DNA from: Deltaproteobacteria bacterium
GTDB taxonomy: Bacteria > Desulfobacterota > GWC2-55-46
Length of the DNA: 64,000 nucleotides
Assembly: GCA_019912665.1 (NCBI GenBank)
Contig: JAIOIE010000021.1
Location: 1 to 64,000, forward strand
Direction of reading: 5' to 3'
The position numbers and the translations under genes are program-made. How positions within the stretch are numbered: the stretch's first letter is position 1; each line of letters opens with the position of its first letter. The notes beneath the pieces were generated by a model that did no database searches, had not been told where the DNA came from, and worked only from the letters and a program-made list of their open reading frames with translations. Shown piece after piece: positions 26,033 through 34,430 of this stretch.

Positions 26033-26887
26033 ATGATTTTAATAGCCATAATGACAGTTCTCGTAGTGCTTCTCCTCCCCGGTGAAGCACTGGCATGGGG
26101 GCCAGCTACGCACCTTGAGGTCGGGAAGACCATTCTTGAGAACACAAAGCTCCTCGTCCCCCCCATTAGGGCGCTCCTCCTTGCCTATCCCTACGACTTC
26201 CTCTACGGAAACATAAGCGCGGATATCGTCATAGGGAAAAACCTCGTCGAGGAGCTGAAGCACTGTCACAACTGGAAGGTCGGCTTCAGGCTCCTACGGA
26301 GGGCCGAAACCGACTCCCAGAAGGCCTTTGCATACGGGTATTTGAGCCATCTATCGGCGGACACCATAGCCCACAACCACTTCATCCCCGAGATGATGAT
26401 AAGGACCTTCTCGGCAAGGAGCCTCCGCCACATATACTGGGAGATGAGGTTCGACGCGCTCGCCGAGAAAGGCATCTGGCAGCTTCCCAGAAAGTTCATT
26501 AAGGAGGTGCACAGGGACAATGACCGACTGATGGGCGAGACGATCGAGGACACGCCCCTCTCCTTCCGCACCAACAAGACGATATTCTCGAGCATGCTGT
26601 TGCTTCACAGGTTCGAGCAGTGGCACAAGATGCTCGGCCTCCTCTCGTCCTCCTCGAAATGGGTCCTGAGCAAGGAGGAGAAGGAGAGGTACTTCGCCAT
26701 CTCGGTCGACAGCGTCATCGACCTCCTCACCTTCTCCCATAAGGCGCACTGCATCAGGAAAGACCCCACGGGCAAGCACTCACTCAATGCGGCGAAGTTC
26801 ATAAGGAAGCGGTTGAAATCCATCCAGAGGAGTGGCCGCGACTGGGAGGCCGCGATGGAAAGCGCGCTTAAGTGGGTGAGGATATAA
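26033..26887 (+). CDS. Zinc-dependent phospholipase C family protein
   Basis: 284 residues with a signal peptide ending at about residue 21 (LPGEALA), so the mature protein starts WGPATH, as in zinc-dependent phospholipase C, where the N-terminal Trp is itself a zinc ligand. Other candidate ligands are His in ATHLEVG, Asp in NISADIVIG, His in KHCHNWKVG, and the GYLSHLSADTIAHNHFIP block. Family PF00882 includes phospholipases and many uncharacterised exported proteins. Substrate unknown. A full-length P2 repeat lies downstream. Confidence 0.82.
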   Translation: MILIAIMTVLVVLLLPGEALAWGPATHLEVGKTILENTKLLVPPIRALLLAYPYDFLYGNISADIVIGKNLVEELKHCHNWKVGFRLLRRAETDSQKAFAYGYLSHLSADTIAHNHFIPEMMIRTFSARSLRHIYWEMRFDALAEKGIWQLPRKFIKEVHRDNDRLMGETIEDTPLSFRTNKTIFSSMLLLHRFEQWHKMLGLLSSSSKWVLSKEEKERYFAISVDSVIDLLTFSHKAHCIRKDPTGKHSLNAAKFIRKRLKSIQRSGRDWEAAMESALKWVRI

Positions 26888-26983
26888 GGCGCACGTCTTA
26901 TTCTTTTCAAATTACCTTAGAAAAACAAAAGGATACCATTCCGCGCTGCCGCATACTATGCGGCGAAACAAAAGACCTTTTTA

Positions 26984-27456
26984 CGCGTTTCCGCGCGGCT
27001 TTTTGAGGATAAGACTCGCTGGCTAGCCCCCTCCCCGACCCCGTGAACACACAAAAGCGAGCAGAGACCCCGGAGCTTTTTCGGGGTCGAGCGAGCGGAT
27101 GCAAATCCGGAAATCTTCCTCTTGTGTCGGAGCTTCCCGGCATTACGCCGGGAAGCTTCAACGGGCCCCTGAAGTCGCTTCGCTCCTTACTTCCCGGCCC
27201 GTTCACGCTCAGCCTCCCTTATGCTACGCTCACCTTACCCTCGGAGTTTGTTCAAGAACAATGAGAAGATCTCTTTTTTTGCCTTTCAAAACAACCCAGG
27301 GGCATAAGGCGGAGCGAACATAGGGATGGAGAAAGGCGGGCGAGGCGGGGAAGCAGTAGCGAGGCCCCGTTGCGGGCCTCGCGACATAAGGGCCGAGCCC
27401 GGAGGATGGAGGCAGAACGTGAGCGGAGCCTTATGCCCAAAAGCGCGGCAGCGCGC
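26984..27456. repeat. P2 structured repeat, copy B (full length, inverted relative to copy A)
   Basis: About 473 bp in the convergent gap between the phospholipase-like gene and coaBC. It is the reverse complement of copy A over most of its length, with terminal repeat GCGCGGCAGCGCG (27443-27455). Hairpins equivalent to copy A carry paired changes: AGCTTCCCGGC/GCCGGGAAGCT (27131-27157) and GACCCCG/CGGGGTC (27066-27088). It also has an extra GCGAGGCCC/GGGCCTCGC type stem (about 27358-27382) missing from copy A. Confidence 0.85.
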
Positions 27457-27536
27457 AAAAATTATATGGCTAGGGAGTATCCGGCAAGAAAATTTCAGTG
27501 GATGGACTGAAAGGTTTTGACGCAAAATTCAGGGAA

Positions 27537-28724
27537 TCATCTTTTAAGCCCAGCCGCCAGGTCCAGTATCCTCTCCGCCACCTCGTCCTTTCTTAATGGA
27601 GGCAGGACCTCCTTTTTCCCATCGCGGTCTATCAAAGTCACCTGGTTCATATCGCTGTCGAGGCCGGCGGGGGTGTTCCCGACCACGAGGTCGAGGTTCT
27701 TCTCCTTGAGCTTCTTCCTGGCGTTCTCCTCAAGTGAATCGGTTTCAAGTGCGAACCCCACGAGTATCTGGTCTTCCTTCTTGTGCTTCCCCATGTATTT
27801 CAGCACGTCGGGCGTCCTCTCCATCTCAAGGGAAAGGGTCTTTGCCTCTTTCTTTACCTTCGTGGGATAGCTCTTCGTGGGCCTGTAGTCGGCGACCGCG
27901 GCAGCCATTATGACTATTGTAGACTGGGCAAAGTGCCTTTCGCAGGCGTCGAGCATCTCCTCGGCGGTCGTCACGGGCACATGCGCCATGCCGGCTGGCT
28001 TCGAGATGTAAGTCGGGCCTGAGACGAGCACGACCTCCGCGCCACGCCTCCGTGCGGCCCTTGCGACCGCGTATCCCATCTTGCCGGACGAGGCGTTCGA
28101 GACGTACCTGACCGGGTCTATGGCCTCGCGCGTGGGCCCGGCCGTGACGAGCACCTTCTCGCCCTTCAAGTCCTTGGGGCTCAGGGCATCCACGGCGGCT
28201 TCGAGTATGTCCTCCGGCTTCGCGAGGCGGCCCTTGCCCTCATACCCGCAGGCGAGCTCCCCCTCATCGGGCCCTGCGAAGAGATATCCTGCCCTCTCAA
28301 GCCTTTTTACATTATCGCGAACGGCCTGGTTATCCCACATACGGGTGTTCATGGAAGGAGCGAGCAGTATCGGAGCCGAGGAGGCCATCGCTATATTCGT
28401 AAGTAGGTCGTCGGCTATGCCTCCGGCAGCCTTTCCGATGAAGTTTGCGGTTGCCGGGGCGACTATGATGAGGTCTGCCTTCTGCGCAAGCTCGATGTGG
28501 CTTATCCTCGCTTCCCCTACCGAATCGAAGAGGTCCATTGAGACCGGGTTGCAGCAGAGGGTCGAAAGGCTCAAGGGGCTTATGAACTCGGTTGCGGACC
28601 TCGTCATCACGGGCCGGACGATTGCCTCCTCCTTGACGAGAAGGCGCGCGAGCTCGAGGGACTTGTAGGCCGATATGGCCCCTGTTACGCCGAGAGTTAT
28701 TTTTTTGCCCTTGAGTAAACTCAT
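27537..28724 (-). CDS. coaBC: Phosphopantothenoylcysteine decarboxylase / phosphopantothenate-cysteine ligase
   Basis: A bifunctional coenzyme A synthesis enzyme, 395 residues. The CoaC flavoprotein half (about 1-190) has KKITLGVTGAISAYKSLELAR and PSMNTRMW. The CoaB half has VTAGPTREAIDPVRYVSNASSGKMGYAVARAA (about 200-232), VADYRPT and the C-terminal VGNTPAGLDSD. The start at 28724 is where the family N-terminus begins; the open frame upstream runs into a P1 palindromic repeat whose end is 25 nt from the ATG. Confidence 0.95.
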   Translation of the reverse strand: MSLLKGKKITLGVTGAISAYKSLELARLLVKEEAIVRPVMTRSATEFISPLSLSTLCCNPVSMDLFDSVGEARISHIELAQKADLIIVAPATANFIGKAAGGIADDLLTNIAMASSAPILLAPSMNTRMWDNQAVRDNVKRLERAGYLFAGPDEGELACGYEGKGRLAKPEDILEAAVDALSPKDLKGEKVLVTAGPTREAIDPVRYVSNASSGKMGYAVARAARRRGAEVVLVSGPTYISKPAGMAHVPVTTAEEMLDACERHFAQSTIVIMAAAVADYRPTKSYPTKVKKEAKTLSLEMERTPDVLKYMGKHKKEDQILVGFALETDSLEENARKKLKEKNLDLVVGNTPAGLDSDMNQVTLIDRDGKKEVLPPLRKDEVAERILDLAAGLKR

Positions 28725-28749
28725 GACTTGCCTTTTTTTTAATTTCAGG

Positions 28750-28887
28750 GTGCCTCTAAAAATTAGAGATTTTTCCCGCAATCGAGGAAGGCCGGGAATA
28801 AAAAGCGGAGCATATATGACAATATGTGAGCATTTTTATTCCCGGCCTGACAAAGAGTCCGGGGAAAAGATCAATTTTCAGAGGCAC
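28750..28887 (-). repeat. P1 palindromic repeat, copy 3
   Basis: 138 bp between the MBL hydrolase stop and the coaBC start. This is the best-preserved copy: outer arms GTGCCTCTAAAAATT / AATTTTCAGAGGCAC and inner arms AGGCCGGGAATAAAAAGC / GCATTTTTATTCCCGGCCT, with an AT-rich apex. Confidence 0.9.
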
Positions 28888-28892
28888 ACTTG

Positions 28893-29540
28893 CTATTTTA
28901 CCCTTTTAACTCCCGCAATAAAAGGGTTGATTTCCCTCTCTTCCCCTATGGTCGATTCCGGGCCGTGCCCCGGGAGCACCCTCACGTTATCGCCGAGCGG
29001 AAGCAGCCTTTCGAATATGGAGTCCATGAGCTCCTCCATTGAGCCGCCCTCGAAATCCGTCCTGCCGACCGAACCGGCAAAGAGCGTGTCGCCCGTAAAG
29101 AGGACCTCTTCGTTTTCCATATAAAGGCAGACGCCGCCTTTCGAGTGTCCCGGCGTGTGAATCACCTTGAGGCTCAAGGGGCCGAAATGCAGGAGAACCC
29201 CGTCTTCAAGGTATATGTCCGGCTTCGGCTGCTTCGGGGTCTTCAGGCCGAACATGACTGCCTGCTCGTGGGCGTATTCCAGAAGAGGCTCGTCTTCCGC
29301 GTGTATGGCTATCTCGGAGCCGACCGCAGATTTAAGGAGCCCGTTCCCGCCCACGTGATCGAAGTGGCCGTGGGTATTGATTATGTACCTGACCTTTACG
29401 CCCTCTTTCTTAAGGGCCGCCTCTATCTCTTCGACGTCTCCGCCGGGGTCTATCACGACCCCCTCGCCGCTATCCCTGTCCCATACGATGTAGCAATTTA
29501 CCTCGAGCGGCCCGACGGGCAATGTCAGGATCTCTGCCAT
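28893..29540 (-). CDS. MBL-fold metallo-hydrolase (glyoxalase II-like)
   Basis: 215 residues with the zinc motif THGHFDH (about 57-63), HTPGHSKGG, the bridging Asp in FTGDTLF and the late His in LPGHGPES. Start: MAEILTLPVGPLEVNCYIV is the family N-terminus. It likely hydrolyses a thioester or similar small substrate. It overlaps the end of the upstream nucleotidyltransferase gene by 16 nt. A P1 repeat separates it from coaBC. Confidence 0.9.
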   Translation of the reverse strand: MAEILTLPVGPLEVNCYIVWDRDSGEGVVIDPGGDVEEIEAALKKEGVKVRYIINTHGHFDHVGGNGLLKSAVGSEIAIHAEDEPLLEYAHEQAVMFGLKTPKQPKPDIYLEDGVLLHFGPLSLKVIHTPGHSKGGVCLYMENEEVLFTGDTLFAGSVGRTDFEGGSMEELMDSIFERLLPLGDNVRVLPGHGPESTIGEEREINPFIAGVKRVK

Positions 29541-32038
29541 CCTTTTATCTTCTCCGCGTATTTGTTTACGAGCGACCGGGCCGCCTCCTCTGTCGAGGCC
29601 TCGGCCACCAGGTTGAAGTAAGGCATGTCCTGGCTCGGGTATGCGACCAGCCAGTCCTCGCCGAATTTTATCTTTATCCCGTCGAGGAGCACGGTATCCA
29701 GGTCCCGCGAGTCCTCGGCAAGCCTCCTCATCACCATGCCCTTGCTCTCGAACGAGCACGAGACCCTGTCCTTTATTATAATGGAAGGCGGTATCTCCCT
29801 CATGAGCCTGTGGAGCCTCGTGCCGTGCTTCGAGAGCATCTCGAGTATCTTGGCGACCGCGTACATGCCGTCGAAGTTCGGCTGGAAGTCCGGGAATATG
29901 AAGCCGCCGGACTGCTCCCCGACGAATAGCGCGCCCTCGCTTGCCGCGGCCTCCATCTGCCCCCTCGGGGTGGTCTTGGTCCTCCGCACCTCGAATCCGT
30001 AGGTCTCGGCCATCCTGTCAATGGCGCGGGAGGCGGTCACGGGCACCGCTATGTGCCCCTTTCTCCCGGCGTCCTTGTTGAACTTGAGGACGAGGAGCGT
30101 GACTATGTTAAGGGCCGTGTCGCCGTCGAGGGCCTCGCCGGTCTCGTCGAAGAGGAAGACCTTCTCGCCGCCCGCGTCGAGATAGAAGCCCATGTCAGCG
30201 TCAAGCGAGCGCACGATCGACGAAAGCTGGTCCATCGCCCTCTGGAACTCCTCCGGGCTCTTTGTCGTCTTGCTGCCGTCGAGGTTCGCGTTAAGGGCGA
30301 TGACCTCGCAGTTGAGCTTCCCGAGTATATAGGGGAATATCCGCGAGGACGAGCCGTAGGAATAGTCGACCACGAACCTGAAGCCCGCCTTCGAGATGGT
30401 CTCCGCGTCTATCATGGACATGAAGCCGTTCTGGTACGATTCGAAGCCGTGAACCGGGAAGCTCATCTCGCCGGTCTCCTCCATGGGGGCCCTTAGGAAA
30501 TCCTCCTTGAAAAAGAGCTTCTCGATGGTCTTCTCGTATCCGGGGTGGAGGTCGAGCCCCTTGCCGTCGAAGAACTTCAAGTCAACGAGCTGGGGGTCGA
30601 AAGGCGACCTCCTGGTGTGCACCCCTCCGGCCTCGGTCCCGCTCCTCGCCAGAAACCTCACGACCGGCATGGGTGTTACGCCGTAGTCGTGGACGTTTAC
30701 GCCTGTCGAGAGTATGCCGGTCATTATGGCCCTGTTTATCATCCTCGATGTCTTGTGCGCGTCCCTGCTGGTCGATACTGCCGCGCCCTTCTTGAGGGAA
30801 GCGCCGTAGGCCGCGCCGAGCTTGGCCGCGAACTCCGGCGAGAGCTCTATGTTCGCAAGCCCGGTAACGCCGTAGGTCGAGAATATGTTCCTGCTCCATT
30901 TCTCGCCCCAGATGAGGCTCGACGCGAGTGTTGCGTCGTCTTCGACGACCTTATATGGCCATACCTTGACGTTGGCCTTTATGGTGGAATTCCTCCCGAT
31001 CCGGCAGTGGTCGCTTACGATGACGCCCTCGGCCAGGTGGGCCTGGTCAAGTATTTCACTTCCGCGCGCTACCACGTTCTCGTGGAGCGACGCCCCGTGG
31101 GCGATTCTGGCAGAGTCCCAGATTACGGAATCGAGGATGACCGCGCCCTCCTCGACGACCGAGCCCGGCCCTATTATGGAATTGGATATCCGTGCCTCGG
31201 CCCCTATCCGGCAGTTCTCGCCTATGATGTTCGCGCCCTCGAGCTTGGCCGTGAAATCTATGCGCGAGCCCTTGCCGACCCAGAGCCTCCTGCCGTCTAT
31301 CCTCTCGCCCGGCACCTCCACATGCACGGCCCCCTGGAGTATGTCCATGTTTGCGGCCCTGTACTCCTCGAGGCTCCCGACGTCCTTCCAGTAGCCCTCG
31401 GCTATGTAGCCGTAGAGGGGCTCCTTTTTCTCGAGCATGAGCGGGAACAGGTCCTTGCTGAAGTCGAACTCCCTGTCCGAAGGTATGTAGTCCAGGACCT
31501 TCTGCTCAAGGATGTATATGCCTGTATTGATAGTGTCGCTGAAGACCTCGCCCCAGCTCGGCTTTTCAAGGAACCGGACGATCCTCCCCTCCTCGTCGGT
31601 TATGACAATGCCGAATGGGAGCGGGTTCTCTACCCTCGTAAGGACTATCGTCGCCGCGGCCTTCCTTTGCCTGTGGAAGCTTACCGCCTTTTTGAGGTCT
31701 ATATCCGTAAGCACGTCGCCGCTTATGATAAGCGTTGTCCCGTCCCCGCCCATCTTCCTCATGGCGCTCCCGACCGCCCCGGCGGTCCCGAGGTCCACGG
31801 TGAGCGTTATGTAGTCGAGCTTCACCCCGAAGGCGCTCCCGTCTCCGAGGTGGCCTGATATCATCTCGGGCTGAAAATAAAGGAGCGCGGTCAGGTCCTT
31901 TATCCCGTGGGATTTAAGGAGCTCTATTATGTGCTCCATCATGGGCCTGTTCGCCATCGGCACCATGGGCTTGGGGAGGTTATTTGTGAGGGGGCGGAGC
32001 CTGGTGCCGAACCCGCCCGCCATTATGATGCTCTTCAA
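29525..32038 (-). CDS. ManC-like sugar-1-phosphate guanylyltransferase fused to a phosphomannomutase-like domain
   Basis: 837 residues: N-terminal nucleotidyltransferase (MAGGFGTRLRPLTNNLPKPMVP; about 1-235), left-handed beta-helix repeats (about 250-375), and a C-terminal phosphohexomutase-like region (about 385-830). It is expected to make GDP-mannose or a related NDP-sugar for polysaccharide synthesis. In the mutase half the phosphoserine loop (usually TASHNP) reads TRRSPFDP (about residue 475). The metal loop (usually DxDxDR) is DADMGF, so that half is probably inactive and structural or regulatory. This degeneration is known in bacterial members of the fused family. Confidence 0.88.
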   Translation of the reverse strand: MKSIIMAGGFGTRLRPLTNNLPKPMVPMANRPMMEHIIELLKSHGIKDLTALLYFQPEMISGHLGDGSAFGVKLDYITLTVDLGTAGAVGSAMRKMGGDGTTLIISGDVLTDIDLKKAVSFHRQRKAAATIVLTRVENPLPFGIVITDEEGRIVRFLEKPSWGEVFSDTINTGIYILEQKVLDYIPSDREFDFSKDLFPLMLEKKEPLYGYIAEGYWKDVGSLEEYRAANMDILQGAVHVEVPGERIDGRRLWVGKGSRIDFTAKLEGANIIGENCRIGAEARISNSIIGPGSVVEEGAVILDSVIWDSARIAHGASLHENVVARGSEILDQAHLAEGVIVSDHCRIGRNSTIKANVKVWPYKVVEDDATLASSLIWGEKWSRNIFSTYGVTGLANIELSPEFAAKLGAAYGASLKKGAAVSTSRDAHKTSRMINRAIMTGILSTGVNVHDYGVTPMPVVRFLARSGTEAGGVHTRRSPFDPQLVDLKFFDGKGLDLHPGYEKTIEKLFFKEDFLRAPMEETGEMSFPVHGFESYQNGFMSMIDAETISKAGFRFVVDYSYGSSSRIFPYILGKLNCEVIALNANLDGSKTTKSPEEFQRAMDQLSSIVRSLDADMGFYLDAGGEKVFLFDETGEALDGDTALNIVTLLVLKFNKDAGRKGHIAVPVTASRAIDRMAETYGFEVRRTKTTPRGQMEAAASEGALFVGEQSGGFIFPDFQPNFDGMYAVAKILEMLSKHGTRLHRLMREIPPSIIIKDRVSCSFESKGMVMRRLAEDSRDLDTVLLDGIKIKFGEDWLVAYPSQDMPYFNLVAEASTEEAARSLVNKYAEKIKGWQRS

Positions 32039-32470
32039 TTTCTCTCCTTAGGTGGAAATGGTAATAACGAAGGCTTGAGCCGTGAGGCTCTCGAAGCAAG
32101 AATCATGAAGACGACCGGCCGGAAAATCTAAGGCCTCCTGCAATCGAACCGGGCTGAACGAAAAGGAAGGCTTGAAAGCCTTAGGATTTTACCATATTTG
32201 GCCGGGGCGTCAAGAAAACCGGAGAGAAGCGCCTGTCCAGGCCTCATCCTCTGGAAAAACCCGGCTTCACTTGAGATTGGGAACCAAAGTATAATCAGGG
32301 ATACGGGGACTGCATGCATAGGGGCAATCGGTTCCGGAGGCGCGTAACTCCAACCCGGACGGGATAAATTTCCTTTGACTTTCTTTTCCCCCATGTGATA
32401 ATGATTTCCGGTTACATGGGCCGTCCCCCTGAAAAATCAGCAGGTAAATCAACCTCAAAGGGGGAGCTTT
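32039..32470. other. 432-nt divergent intergenic region
   Basis: It holds no gene I can support. It separates the reverse-strand nucleotidyltransferase and the forward F0 operon, so it must contain both promoters. A small hairpin AAGGCT-TGAA-AGCCTT lies at about 32165-32180. A candidate F0 promoter is TTGACT (32375-32380) with TAATGA 18 nt on (32399-32404). Confidence 0.5.
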
Positions 32471-32689
32471 ATGCCTGAAGATAACGGCCGGGGTTTTTAC
32501 AAGGGCCTCGCCATGCTCGCCTCGATGGGCATAGCGATGGTGGTCTCGACTGTAATCGGGCTCGCCATAGGCATTTACCTTGACAAGTTCTTCGGCACCA
32601 AGCCCTGGCTTACGATAATATTCCTGCTCTTCGGCATAGCCGCGGGCTTTAAAAACATGTACGAGACGGCCAGGAAATATGGACTATAG
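32471..32689 (+). CDS. atpZ: AtpZ/AtpI-family F0 assembly protein
   Basis: 72 residues with two membrane helices and the motif IGLAIGIYLDKFFGTKPWLTIIFLLFGIAAGFKNMY, typical of AtpZ (small AtpI-related) proteins that precede the F0 genes. It is thought to help assemble the c ring or carry Mg2+/Ca2+. GGGGGAG ribosome site 8 nt before ATG. It overlaps the next gene by 11 nt. First gene of the F0 operon. Confidence 0.85.
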   Translation: MPEDNGRGFYKGLAMLASMGIAMVVSTVIGLAIGIYLDKFFGTKPWLTIIFLLFGIAAGFKNMYETARKYGL

Positions 32690-33089
32690 CCGGGGTACGG
32701 GGGATGCAGAGGCCTTTTCAGCCGCGGTTTCCCTTAAGCTCCTGGGCGCGAACCTGGCGGCTTTCATAGTCGCCTCCGGCCTGGCGCTGGCCTTTATCGG
32801 CACGCACGCTTTCCCCGGGATCGCTGCCGGGTTCTTCATAGGGACTGCGAGCACGCTCTGGCTCCTGAGGATAGCCCGTAAGGGGGTCCGCATGGACCCG
32901 GAGAAGGCAGGGAGGTTCATACCCGCTGCGTACCGCCTTAGGTTCGCGGTGGTCGCGGCGCTTCTCGCGCTCATAATGTATAAAGGTGTCTTAAGCCCGT
33001 GGCCCCTTATAGCGGGCTTCTTGGGCTCGGCTTTGATAACAGTATGCACCACGATATACCTTGCCAGGGAGGAAGCTTCACATGCATGA
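32679..33089 (+). CDS. atpI: ATP synthase subunit I-like membrane protein
   Basis: 136 residues with four hydrophobic helices; ATP_synt_I type (PF03899) by position and pattern (SLKLLGANLAAFIVASG, FVVAALLALIMYKGV-like region). A probable chaperone of c-ring assembly. It overlaps atpZ by 11 nt and atpB by 8 nt, so it is translationally coupled to both. Confidence 0.8.
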   Translation: MDYSRGTGDAEAFSAAVSLKLLGANLAAFIVASGLALAFIGTHAFPGIAAGFFIGTASTLWLLRIARKGVRMDPEKAGRFIPAAYRLRFAVVAALLALIMYKGVLSPWPLIAGFLGSALITVCTTIYLAREEASHA

Positions 33090-33738
33090 CACGATAGTGC
33101 CGACCTTCGGGCTCCACGCCCATACAGCGTTCATGATATACATAACCATAGGGCTCGCGATATTCTCGCTCCTCCTCGCGAGAAGGCTCGCAATCGTACC
33201 CGGAAGGGTCCAGTCGATAGTTGAGCTCACCGTGACCTCCTTCGAGGGCATGGTAGACGAGACCATGGGGCACAAGGGCAGGAAGTACTTCCCCTTCATA
33301 ATGACCTTCGCGATATTCATCTTCATATCGAACCTCCTCGGCATGATACCTGGGCTGCTGCCGCCGACCGCGAACCTCAACACCACCGCGGCCCTGGCCC
33401 TTATCGTATTCGTCGCAACACACGTTATCGGGATCAAGGAGCACGGGATAAAGTACCTTAAGCACTTCACGGGCCCTGTCTGGTGGCTCATGCCGCTTAT
33501 GATACCCATCGAGATAATAGGCCACCTCGCAAGGCCCGTCTCCCTCTCGCTCCGTCTCTTCGGGAACATAATGGGGCACGAGCAGGTGGTCGCTGTCCTC
33601 CTGATACTCATGCCGCTCGCCTACCCGCTACTCGCTTTCTCAACGGTGCTGGGCGTGCTCGTTATCTTCATACAGGCGTTCATCTTCGCGCTCCTCTCGA
33701 TGATGTACATCGGGGGCGCGCTCGAAGAGGCGCACTGA
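33082..33738 (+). CDS. atpB: ATP synthase F0 subunit a
   Basis: 218 residues, about five to six membrane helices. The half-channel helix contains the essential arginine (GHLARPVSLSLRLFGNIMGHEQV, about residues 150-173). It carries ions to the c ring. ATG 33082 follows GGGAGGA and overlaps the atpI stop. Earlier in-frame start codons are possible but lack the family N-terminus. Confidence 0.95.
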   Translation: MHDTIVPTFGLHAHTAFMIYITIGLAIFSLLLARRLAIVPGRVQSIVELTVTSFEGMVDETMGHKGRKYFPFIMTFAIFIFISNLLGMIPGLLPPTANLNTTAALALIVFVATHVIGIKEHGIKYLKHFTGPVWWLMPLMIPIEIIGHLARPVSLSLRLFGNIMGHEQVVAVLLILMPLAYPLLAFSTVLGVLVIFIQAFIFALLSMMYIGGALEEAH

Positions 33739-33890
33739 TACTGATTTTTTCAAAGGGAGCCGACGCCTTACCCTGGCGCCGTACGGGGCCGGGAGTCAGC
33801 CGGGGAAGATGGCAATCCCCGGCCTGTCCGACAGGAGGCTTTGCGGTCAGGCGTAATACGGGTTCCCTAATCTCAAGGAGGTAGTCAAAG

Positions 33891-34223
33891 ATGAGGAAGT
33901 ACGCGGTAACGGCAGTATTGGCTTTGATAGCCGTCGTCGTCGGCTCCAACCTGGCTTTTGCGCAGGAAGCGGCCGCTGAGGGCGGAAGGAGCGCGCTCGT
34001 GCAAGCCGCCATATTCATCGGCGCCGGACTCGGCATGGGCCTCGGCGCGATCGGGCCCGGCATCGGTATGGGACACGCCGTGAGGGGCGCCCTCGAGGGC
34101 ATGGCCAGGAACCCCGGCCATTCGAGCAAGATAATGACGACCATGCTCGTCGGTCTTGCCATGATGGAATCCCTTGCCATCTACGCGCTCGTCGTAGCCC
34201 TTATCCTCCTCTTCGTCGTCTAA
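33891..34223 (+). CDS. atpE: ATP synthase F0 subunit c with N-terminal presequence
   Basis: 110 residues, longer than the usual 75-85. The extra N-terminus looks like a cleavable signal peptide (KYAVTAVLALIAVVVGSNLAFAQ, about 1-25). The helical hairpin is GAGLGMGLGAIGPGIGMGHAVRGALEGMARNP, then MLVGLAMMESLAIYALVVALILLF with the ion-binding Glu in MMES (about residue 92). The helix-1 glutamine typical of Na+-binding rings is Met (GIGMG), which favours protons. It lies 152 nt after atpB. No F1 genes follow; a strong terminator ends the operon. Confidence 0.94.
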   Translation: MRKYAVTAVLALIAVVVGSNLAFAQEAAAEGGRSALVQAAIFIGAGLGMGLGAIGPGIGMGHAVRGALEGMARNPGHSSKIMTTMLVGLAMMESLAIYALVVALILLFVV

Positions 34224-34248
34224 AGGCGAAAAGGACTGCAGAAAGAGA

Positions 34249-34279
34249 ACGAGGCGGCAAGTTTGCCGCCTCGTTTTTT
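34249..34279 (+). terminator. Terminator of the F0 operon
   Basis: CGAGGCGGCAA-GTT-TGCCGCCTCG followed by seven U: a stem of about 10 bp. The cleanest terminator in the window. Confidence 0.9.
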
Positions 34280-34357
34280 TGCGATGCCCACAAGAGGATT
34301 TCCCCTCGTTGCCCTTTTTTACAATTAGCTGATTTCATTATGGAATATTACAGGGCC

Positions 34358-34414
34358 TTGACAAAATTCAACCCGCTCTTTATAATATTAGCACTCAATA
34401 AATGAGAGTGCTAA
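34358..34414 (+). promoter_or_regulatory. Consensus sigma-70 promoter with perfect CIRCE operator upstream of rpoH
   Basis: TTGACA (34358-34363), exactly 17-nt spacer, TATAAT (34381-34386), both full consensus. TTAGCACTC-AATAAATGA-GAGTGCTAA (34388-34414) follows at once and covers the expected transcription start: a perfect 9-N9-9 CIRCE, the binding site of repressor HrcA. AAGGAGGTGG follows within 10 nt, so operator, start site and ribosome site are stacked. Confidence 0.95.
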
Positions 34415-34430
34415 AAGGAGGTGGCGCCAG

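Noticed and set aside
30545-31858. Long antisense open frame (437 residues) opposite the ManC-like gene
   Set aside because: It is the complement of a GC-rich, clearly conserved gene, has no ribosome site or known domain, and its composition is that of a mirrored coding frame.
32271-32295. TTGAGA ... TATAAT as the F0 operon promoter
   Set aside because: The spacer is 13 nt, too short; a weaker pair with an 18-nt spacer closer to atpZ is preferred.
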